From: an uncultured Collinsella sp.
GTDB lineage: Bacteria > Actinomycetota > Coriobacteriia > Coriobacteriales > Coriobacteriaceae
Direction: 5' to 3'
NCBI GenBank assembly: GCA_958453935.1
Contig: CAUDZT010000065.1
Location: 1-12,021 of the forward strand
Length of the DNA: 12,021 bases
The notes below the pieces were generated by a model that did no database searches, was not told where the DNA came from, and saw only the letters and a list, made by a program, of their open reading frames with translations. Of this stretch, positions 7,031 to 12,021 are shown piece after piece. The position numbers and the translations under genes were made by a program. Within the stretch, counting starts at the first letter, position 1, and every line of letters begins with the position of its first letter.

Positions 7031-8437
7031 ATGCGCCAAAACGGATCCAACTTAAACGGGCGTTCGGGTGCGCGTCCGACGGCGCGCCGCGACTTGGGGC
7101 AGCTGCCCAGCGGTCAGCGCCGCCGTCGCCGTAAGCCCGGCGCGATGTACCTCAACCATAGCCGCGGCTTTAGCGACCGCAGTGCTCGCATCGGCAACGG
7201 CCGTACGCCCCGTCGTTCGTCTCGCCTGCCCTATGCGCTCATCGCCGTGGGTTGCGCGCTCGTGCTGTTTATCGCTGCCGTCGTGGGCTACGTCAACCGC
7301 AGCGTGGACGTGGAGCTCAACGGCCAGAAGACCGCGGTGCGTGTGGGCTCTACGCTGCAGAATCTCATCGACGACCAGGAGTTGACTGACACCTACGACG
7401 CAGGCGACCTGCTGGCCGTCGATGACAGCGTGCTCAAGCGCCATGGGGGCGAAAAGCTGTCGGTGAAGGTCGACGGCAAGCGCGTGAAACAGGGCAAATG
7501 GGATAGCCGCGAACTTGAGGGCGGCGAGAAGGTGACGGTCAAGGATGGCCGTAACACCTACGAGAAGCACGAGGTTCAGGCTACGGTTATCGAGCCCAAG
7601 CTCAAGGTCGAGGGTACGGGCGCTATCGAGTATGTGCAGACGTGGGGTGTCCAGGGCCGCTCCGAGGTGTGGGTTGGCGAGCAGTCGGGCAAGACGCAGG
7701 ACCGCGGCGAGGTTGTGCCCGCCACCGATTGCGTTGTTGCGTGCGCCAGCGTGGCGCCCAAGGGCAACAAAAAGTACGTGGCACTGACGTTTGACGAGGG
7801 TCCGAGCGGCGCCACCAAGCAGATCTTGCAGGTGCTCAAGGAAAAGGGCGTCACCGCGACGTTCTTCCTTTCGGGCGATGCGGCCGAGGCATCGCCTGCC
7901 ACGGCCAAGGCGATTGTCGATACCGGGTGCGAGATCGGATCCAACAGCTACAGCGACGATTCGCTCAAGGGTCAGGACCGTGAGGCGGTACGCGAACAGA
8001 TCACAAAAGGCACCGATGCGATTAAGTCGGCGACCGGCGTGAAGACGATGCTGCTGCGTGCTCCCTACGCTGCCTTTGACGAGCAAAACTGGATTGATGC
8101 GATGGACCTGGTCTCCGCCGTGGTCTCGTGGAATATTGACTCGGGCGACTGGCTGCTCAACGGTGCCGACGAGCAGGTCTCGACGGTGCTCGATTCGGTG
8201 ACGCCGGGCAATATCGTGCTGCTCACCGATAGAGACGAATGCGCCGAGCAGACGCTCGAGGCGCTGCCGCAGATTATCGACGGCCTCATTGCCGACGGCT
8301 ACAAGATCGTGACGCTCAGCGACCTGGTCAAGACGGACACGTCGCTGAGCAAAAAGCTCACCTCGCTGACGAAGGTCACCATGCCCAAGAATGCCGTGTT
8401 CCCCCAACTTGCCGAGGACAACGACACCACAGAGTAG
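7031..8437 (+). CDS. Membrane-anchored NodB-family (polysaccharide deacetylase) protein, probably catalytically inactive
   Basis: A 468-residue protein. A long basic, disordered cytoplasmic N terminus (1-66) precedes one membrane helix (67-88). An outside stretch (about 91-235) resembles the DUF348/G5-type modules of YabE-like wall proteins (VDVELNGQKTAVRVGSTL at 92-109). A NodB fold fills about 247-434. The fold is recognisable from VALTFDEGP (250-258), EIGSNSYSD (301-309), RAPY (343-346), NIDSGDW (368-374) and IVLLTD (395-400). Active enzymes have TFDDGP, a NHxxxSH metal motif and an LHD motif. Here the second Asp is E256, the two metal His are N305 and D309, and the last His is T399, so deacetylase activity is unlikely. 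GGGAGG (7021-7026) supports the ATG. A role in wall binding or sensing is an inference. Confidence 0.88.
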   Translation: MRQNGSNLNGRSGARPTARRDLGQLPSGQRRRRRKPGAMYLNHSRGFSDRSARIGNGRTPRRSSRLPYALIAVGCALVLFIAAVVGYVNRSVDVELNGQKTAVRVGSTLQNLIDDQELTDTYDAGDLLAVDDSVLKRHGGEKLSVKVDGKRVKQGKWDSRELEGGEKVTVKDGRNTYEKHEVQATVIEPKLKVEGTGAIEYVQTWGVQGRSEVWVGEQSGKTQDRGEVVPATDCVVACASVAPKGNKKYVALTFDEGPSGATKQILQVLKEKGVTATFFLSGDAAEASPATAKAIVDTGCEIGSNSYSDDSLKGQDREAVREQITKGTDAIKSATGVKTMLLRAPYAAFDEQNWIDAMDLVSAVVSWNIDSGDWLLNGADEQVSTVLDSVTPGNIVLLTDRDECAEQTLEALPQIIDGLIADGYKIVTLSDLVKTDTSLSKKLTSLTKVTMPKNAVFPQLAEDNDTTE

Positions 8438-8445
8438 TTATTGGG

Positions 8446-8474
8446 TAGTCATTTAAGAACGTCCCCAATGACTA
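8446..8474 (+). repeat. Dispersed intergenic repeat, copy 2, with inverted arms
   Basis: TAGTCATT (8446-8453) and AATGACTA (8467-8474) form a perfect 8-bp inverted repeat around a 13-nt loop. An overlapping alternative pairs ATTGGG (8440-8445) with CCCAAT (8464-8469). The inner 23 nt match copy 1 at 55-77. It lies directly after the stop codon of the deacetylase-like gene and has no T run, so it is not a good terminator. Positions 8475-8548 beyond it show nothing recognisable. Confidence 0.6.
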
Positions 8475-8548
8475 TGTCACGGATGCGTCAGCGTTTGGTA
8501 TGCCTGCAATGTGCAGCGCATAAATTCGATGCCGCAGGGCGATGCTGA

Positions 8549-8557
8549 TGCTATAGT
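8549..8557 (+). promoter_or_regulatory. Extended -10 promoter of the MgtE-like/NRMT operon
   Basis: TGCTATAGT is a TGn extension joined to a 5 of 6 match to TATAAT. No good -35 box is present, which extended -10 promoters tolerate. The expected transcript start (about 8564) falls just ahead of the first stem of the structured leader at 8573. Confidence 0.55.
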
Positions 8558-8563
8558 TACTGC

Positions 8564-8752
8564 GGTTAATGAGGGTCAAGAGAAAGGTTACAGGTGAAAT
8601 CCAAACCTCGACCATACAGTCGATGACCCCATGCAGGTGCTTTTTGCGCATGCACGGGGTATAAGCGTCGAGCGGCGTGCCGCCCGCGCATGCGTATACA
8701 TATCCAGAAGCCCCCGGACGCCGCACGCGCGGCCGCGTCCGGAGGAATAATG
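8564..8752 (+). promoter_or_regulatory. Candidate structured 5' leader (riboswitch-like) of the magnesium operon
   Basis: Most of the 328-nt gap before the MgtE-like gene can be folded by eye. P1 pairs GGGTCA (8573-8578) with TGACCC (8624-8629). Inside it lie P2, AGGTT (8585-8589) with AACCT (8604-8608) and a 14-nt loop, and P3, CGAC (8609-8612) with GTCG (8619-8622) and a 6-nt loop, making a compact three-way junction. A long hairpin 8627-8659 (CCCC/GGGG, TGCA/TGCA and GTGC/GCGC blocks, two mismatches, TTTTT loop) uses the same CCC as P1, so the two folds exclude each other. A third hairpin, CCGGACGC (8714-8721) with GCGTCCGG (8735-8742), covers the first two bases of the GGAGG ribosome-binding site at 8741-8745. 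I could not assign it to M-box, cobalamin or any other known class. High GC content makes chance pairing a real risk. Confidence 0.45.
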
Positions 8753-8782
8753 ATGGGGAGCACCATTGAATTATCTGAGTGA
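8753..8782 (+). CDS. Possible leader micro-ORF overlapping the MgtE-like gene start
   Basis: A nine-codon frame, MGSTIELSE, begins at an ATG placed 7 nt after the strongest Shine-Dalgarno of the region (GGAGG, 8741-8745). It is in a different frame from the MgtE-like gene and ends in TGA (8780-8782), one base before an in-frame ATG (8784) of that gene. This could be a coupling or regulatory leader peptide, or chance. An ATG at 8750 would add one Met. Confidence 0.3.
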   Translation: MGSTIELSE

Positions 8783-10610
8783 GATGCTCAAATTGCCGGT
8801 CTTGGACGTCGATGGCGAAAAGCTCGGCGTTGTGAACGATTTTGGCATTGCTACCGGCGAAGTTTTTCCGCACGTGACGTCGCTCGCGTTCCGCGGCCCC
8901 GGCAAGACGCCGTTTATGATCAGCTGGCGCAAATGGGTCGACCGTATCGACGAGACGGGTGTACACCTTAAGACGTCGGCCACCGAAATCCGTTTTTCGT
9001 ACCTGCAGCCGACCGAGCTCCTGCTCGCACGCGACGTGCTCAACAAGCAGATTGTCGACACGCAGGGCATGAAGGTCGTGCGCGTAAACGATATCAAGTT
9101 TTCCATGTCGGGCGAAAATCAGCTGCGCCTGCTGGGCGCCGAGGTCGGTGCCCGCGGTCTGCTACGCGCCATCAGCCCCGCACTCGAGCATATCGTCGAA
9201 GGCTTTATGAAGCACCTGGGCAAGCCGCTCAGTGAGGACATCATCGCTTGGTCCTACATGGACCTGCTCGATCGCTCGACTAAGAACATCCAGCTTTCGG
9301 TGTCGCATAAGACGCTCGGCGAGCTGCATCCTGCCGACATCGCCGACATTATCGAGCAGCTCGACCCGCGCCTACGCGCGCAGGTGTTTGCGCAGCTCGA
9401 TACCGCACAGGCTGCCGAGGCCATCTCGGAGTTCGATGACGACGAGCTCATGACCGAGATGCTCGAGGGCCTGTCCGACACGGACGCATCGTCGATGCTG
9501 GCCATGATGGACCCGGACGATGCAGCCGACCTGATCGACGAGCTCGATTACGAGAAGGCCGAGAAGCTCCTGCGCCTGATGGGCGTCAAGGAGGAGAAGG
9601 CGATTCGTAACCTGCTAGGGTATGAAGACAACACCGCCGGCCGCATCATGACCTCGGAGTTTGTCTCCCTGCCCGCCACGGCAACGGTCGGTGACGCCAT
9701 CGAGGCGATTCGCGAGCTCGACGAGGACTTCGAGAGCGTCTACTACGTCTATACCGAGGATCCGAGCGGCATGCTGACCGGCGTGCTTTCGCTGCGCACG
9801 CTGATCGTAGCCGACCGCGACGCCACGCTGGGTCAGCTGGCCTATCGCGACCTGGTCTATGTGTCGCCCGACGAGGACCAGGAAGACGTAACGGACGAGA
9901 TGACCAAGTACGACCTGGTTGCCATCCCTGTCTGCGACGAGAACCGTCATATCCTGGGTATCGTAACCTTCGACGACGCCATGGACGTTATTGCCGAGGA
10001 GCATCAGGAGGACCTGCAGATCGCCGGTGTCGGCTCGGGCGATAGCGCGTCGGACGACTCGACGAACGTGCTCAGCTGGTTCGTGCATCGCCAGTACTGG
10101 GTTGTTGTATGGGGCATCGCGTCGTGCATCATGGCGACCGTGCTGGGAACGGCGCTCGGCTCCGCGCATCTGGTGGTGTTCCCCATGTGCGCCATGCCGC
10201 TCGTGCTGCTGGCGGCCTCGCGCATGGTGTCGTTCGTCAAGAACTACTTCCTGGAGTATGACGGTCACGACGATGAGCCCAAGCCGTATCTGGGGTTCTT
10301 CTTCCAGAGCACGGGCATGGGCCTGATTCTGTCACTCGTGACCTACCTGTGCGCCCAGCTGGTGCGCACCGCTGCGTTCCCCGATGCGTCCATGTTTGAG
10401 GAGCAACTCTTTACCGGGTGCTTTAACATCGCGGCCATCGTCTGTCTGATTGGCAACATGAGCGCCGTGATTTACCTGATGGTGCTGTTCTGGCGTGACG
10501 AGCATGACCTCAACACGTCGGGCACCGCCATGAACGTTATTGCCGTCATGATCTCGTGCGTAGCGTACTGCGTCGCTGCGGTGCTGCTCACCATGTCGGT
10601 CATGGGTTAG
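8766..10610 (+). CDS. MgtE-like protein: PRC barrels, MgtE N-domain, CBS pair, five-helix membrane domain
   Basis: A 614-residue membrane protein. Two PRC-barrel domains (about 7-85 and 86-165) precede an MgtE N-terminal domain (about 185-285, LGELHPADIADIIEQLDP and acidic helices). A CBS pair (about 292-350 and 360-412) leads into a membrane part with about five helices (443-463, 467-490, 511-533, 549-575, 588-612). The cytoplasmic half matches the Mg2+-sensing half of MgtE channels. The membrane half matches only in layout: the GNxGxQ-like segment after helix 2 is absent and the pore Asp of the last helix (D432 in Thermus MgtE) aligns by eye with V594. It may be a sensor or partner more than a channel. 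Start TTG 8766 has GGGGAG at 5-nt spacing; ATG 8784 is the alternative. The NRMT-like gene follows after 8 nt. Confidence 0.85.
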   Translation: MNYLSEMLKLPVLDVDGEKLGVVNDFGIATGEVFPHVTSLAFRGPGKTPFMISWRKWVDRIDETGVHLKTSATEIRFSYLQPTELLLARDVLNKQIVDTQGMKVVRVNDIKFSMSGENQLRLLGAEVGARGLLRAISPALEHIVEGFMKHLGKPLSEDIIAWSYMDLLDRSTKNIQLSVSHKTLGELHPADIADIIEQLDPRLRAQVFAQLDTAQAAEAISEFDDDELMTEMLEGLSDTDASSMLAMMDPDDAADLIDELDYEKAEKLLRLMGVKEEKAIRNLLGYEDNTAGRIMTSEFVSLPATATVGDAIEAIRELDEDFESVYYVYTEDPSGMLTGVLSLRTLIVADRDATLGQLAYRDLVYVSPDEDQEDVTDEMTKYDLVAIPVCDENRHILGIVTFDDAMDVIAEEHQEDLQIAGVGSGDSASDDSTNVLSWFVHRQYWVVVWGIASCIMATVLGTALGSAHLVVFPMCAMPLVLLAASRMVSFVKNYFLEYDGHDDEPKPYLGFFFQSTGMGLILSLVTYLCAQLVRTAAFPDASMFEEQLFTGCFNIAAIVCLIGNMSAVIYLMVLFWRDEHDLNTSGTAMNVIAVMISCVAYCVAAVLLTMSVMG

Positions 10611-10618
10611 GTGGTCGC

Positions 10619-11881
10619 GTGCAAGATACCAAGCAAAAGTCGGGCACCAAGCAAAAGTTGACCATCGCGGCCATCTTTGGCGCTATGGGTCCCGGTCTGC
10701 TGGCGGCGCTTTCGGGCAATGACGCCGGCGGCATTGCAACGTATTCCAGCGCGGGCGCCAGCTATGGCTATAAGATGCTCTGGATGCTTCCCGTCATGAC
10801 TGTGCTGCTCATCGTGACGCAGGAGACCGCGGCGCGCTGCGGCTGCGTCACGGGCAAGGGCCTGGCATCGCTCATTCGCGAGCGCTTTGGCGTGCGCAAG
10901 AGTGTACTTGCTATGGCGGCGCTGTTGATCGCCAACACGGCTGTGACCATTTCGGAGTTTGCGGGCATCGCCAGCGGCCTTGCTCTCTTTGGCGTGCCGG
11001 CGAGCATCTCGGTGCCGTTGGTGGCGCTGCTGGTGTGGATGCTTACCATGTCGGGTAGTTTCCAGCGCATCGAGAAGATCCTGCTGCTGGTAAGCTGCGT
11101 CTTCGTGACCTATATTGTCGCCGCGTTTATGGCTGGCCCCAACTGGGGTGAGGTCGCGGTCGACCTGGTCGTGCCTAACATTCAAAATGACCCCAGCTAC
11201 GTGTCGCTCGTGGTCGCAACGATCGGTACCACCATCGCGCCGTGGATGATTTTCTTGGCGCAGAATAACGTGGTCGATAAGAATGCGGGTGAGGATGACA
11301 TCGTGCTGCAGCGCATCGATACCGTGAGCGGCTCGCTTGCCGCTGATGTCATTGCCGGCTTTATTATCATCACGACCGGCACGGTGTTGTTCCCGGCGGG
11401 TATTCAGATTAGCGATGCTGCCGATGCCGCCCGCGCGCTGGAGCCCATCGCGGGTCAGTGGTCCACGGTGCTGTTTGCCTCGGGCCTGGTCGCAGCGAGC
11501 TTTTTGGCTGCCTGCGTGCTGCCGGGCGTTACGTCGAGTGCCATCTGCGAGGCATTTGGTTGGGAGCGCGGCGCCGATCGCAGCTGGGATGAGGCCCCGG
11601 TTTACCGCGGCATCATTACGGCCATCATCGGTATTTCTGCCGTGTTGGTGCTCATGCCCGGTGTCGATCTGTTCCAGATTATGATGACCTCGCAGGTCAT
11701 CAATGGCGTGCTACTGCCCGTGGTTCTGGTGTTCCAGGTGGTTATCGCCGCCGACCGTCACATTATGGGCACTAACCGCAACGGTCGCGTGTGGAACGTG
11801 CTCACTTGGGCGACTATCGGTGTGATTACGGTGCTCACGGTCGTTATGTTTGTTCTGCAGGCGATGGGTTACAGCGCTTAG
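10619..11881 (+). CDS. Nramp-family transporter of the NRMT (magnesium) type
   Basis: A 420-residue integral membrane protein with about eleven hydrophobic segments from residue 14 to 417. The family is clear from GPGLLAALSGNDAGG (24-38) in TM1, followed by a YGYKMLW segment, and from TIGTTIAPWMIFLAQ (201-215) in TM6. In Mn/Fe Nramp proteins these sites read DPGN and MPH. Here they are DAGG (D35-G38) and APW (A207-W209): the soft methionine ligand is gone while the TM1 Asp remains. That agrees with what I recall of NRMT proteins, including the Mg2+ transporter from the related genus Eggerthella. GTG 10619 is chosen because it lies 8 nt after the preceding stop with AGGTGG (10609-10614) upstream; the frame is open further upstream into the previous gene, which is unlikely to be used. 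Magnesium uptake is the inferred role. Confidence 0.9.
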   Translation: MQDTKQKSGTKQKLTIAAIFGAMGPGLLAALSGNDAGGIATYSSAGASYGYKMLWMLPVMTVLLIVTQETAARCGCVTGKGLASLIRERFGVRKSVLAMAALLIANTAVTISEFAGIASGLALFGVPASISVPLVALLVWMLTMSGSFQRIEKILLLVSCVFVTYIVAAFMAGPNWGEVAVDLVVPNIQNDPSYVSLVVATIGTTIAPWMIFLAQNNVVDKNAGEDDIVLQRIDTVSGSLAADVIAGFIIITTGTVLFPAGIQISDAADAARALEPIAGQWSTVLFASGLVAASFLAACVLPGVTSSAICEAFGWERGADRSWDEAPVYRGIITAIIGISAVLVLMPGVDLFQIMMTSQVINGVLLPVVLVFQVVIAADRHIMGTNRNGRVWNVLTWATIGVITVLTVVMFVLQAMGYSA

Positions 11882-11898
11882 CGCCTCTTTTGGACTCC

Positions 11899-11934
11899 AA
11901 ACAGGCCGCAGCGATGGACTGCGGCCTGTTTTTT
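11899..11934 (+). terminator. Strong intrinsic terminator of the magnesium operon
   Basis: A perfect 13-bp stem (11899-11911 with 11919-11931) including AGGCCGCAG, a 7-nt loop and a run of six T (11929-11934). It lies 18 nt after the stop codon of the Nramp-family gene. The left arm starts with AAA, so some termination on the opposite strand is possible. Confidence 0.93.
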
Positions 11935-11991
11935 GCCCGCTATAGGGCGTTAGTTATATGGCAGTGGGTAGCGCACAGAGATGTGGTGTAA

Positions 11992-12013
11992 GAGGCGGGG
12001 CATGCCCCGCCTC
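11992..12013. repeat. Perfect 22-bp palindrome at the window edge
   Basis: GAGGCGGGGC (11992-12001) is followed by AT and its exact reverse complement (12004-12013). A short CTTT begins at 12018, where the window stops. It is probably a terminator hairpin or a REP-like element, but the sequence beyond is needed. Positions 11935-11991 show nothing recognisable. Confidence 0.55.
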
Positions 12014-12021
12014 CGCCCTTT

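Noticed and set aside
7052..8407. A 451-codon minus-strand frame opposite the NodB-like gene
   Set aside because: Its translation is rich in His, Arg and Leu with no domain, and the plus-strand gene has clear motifs in order.
8573..8660. M-box or cobalamin riboswitch
   Set aside because: AGGTGAAATCC resembles part of the cobalamin core and the gene context suits an M-box, but the other conserved blocks of both classes (for example GCCACTG-like or GGTGAGGCTCC-like segments in the right order) are missing.
8472..8966. A 164-codon minus-strand frame covering the leader of the MgtE-like gene
   Set aside because: It runs antisense into the PRC-barrel coding part, has no recognisable domain, and I see no convincing ribosome-binding site.
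10556..10618. Upstream extension of the Nramp-family gene to GTG 10556
   Set aside because: The added residues are Arg/His/Gly-rich, overlap the end of the MgtE-like gene and do not look like an Nramp N terminus; GTG 10619 has AGGTGG at a suitable place.

Overview
The window is chromosomal DNA from a high-GC actinobacterium, most likely a gut member of the Coriobacteriia close to Collinsella. This is inferred from the strong G/C preference at third codon positions, the style of the proteins (a DUF362 ferredoxin, a PRC-barrel/MgtE-like protein and an NRMT-type Nramp as known from Eggerthella) and the gene arrangement. It cannot be proven without a database search. There are no tRNAs, rRNAs, CRISPR arrays, transposase genes or phage genes. 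All genes are on the + strand except one alpha/beta hydrolase.

Layout. Positions 1-158 hold one copy of a short dispersed repeat and a weak promoter. 159-1364 is a DUF362 protein with two 4Fe-4S clusters. A perfect 17-bp hairpin (1412-1450) serves as a two-way terminator between it and the convergent, membrane-anchored alpha/beta hydrolase (1496-2461, minus strand). The space between the hydrolase and the divergent TrhA/hemolysin III gene holds a good sigma-70-type promoter for the hydrolase, bracketed by related operator-like dyads. Then come trhA (2648-3331), a CNNM/CorC-type transporter with CBS domains (3446-4819), and, 24 bp later, a free-standing relative of the N-terminal domain of cyanophycin synthetase with an HxxEH motif (4844-5677).

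A clear promoter at 5735-5762 starts a second unit: a YtxH-like small membrane protein, a double PRC-barrel protein whose start overlaps the previous stop (TAATG), and, after a hairpin, a membrane-anchored NodB-family protein (7031-8437) that has lost most of the metal-binding residues of active deacetylases.

The last unit looks like a magnesium module. An extended -10 promoter (8549-8557) precedes a leader of about 200 nt that can fold into a three-way junction, which competes with a long hairpin. After it come an MgtE-like protein (two PRC barrels, MgtE N-domain, CBS pair, five predicted membrane helices, pore motifs missing) and, 8 nt later, an Nramp-family transporter whose ion-site motifs (DAGG, APW) point to magnesium rather than manganese. 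A strong terminator closes the unit at 11899-11934.

The points most worth following up are the unassigned structured leader in front of the magnesium genes, the orphan cyanophycin-synthetase N-domain protein, the probable pseudo-deacetylase, and the operator array upstream of the hydrolase. All structure and family calls were made by eye from sequence and remembered family motifs; no search or folding program was run.
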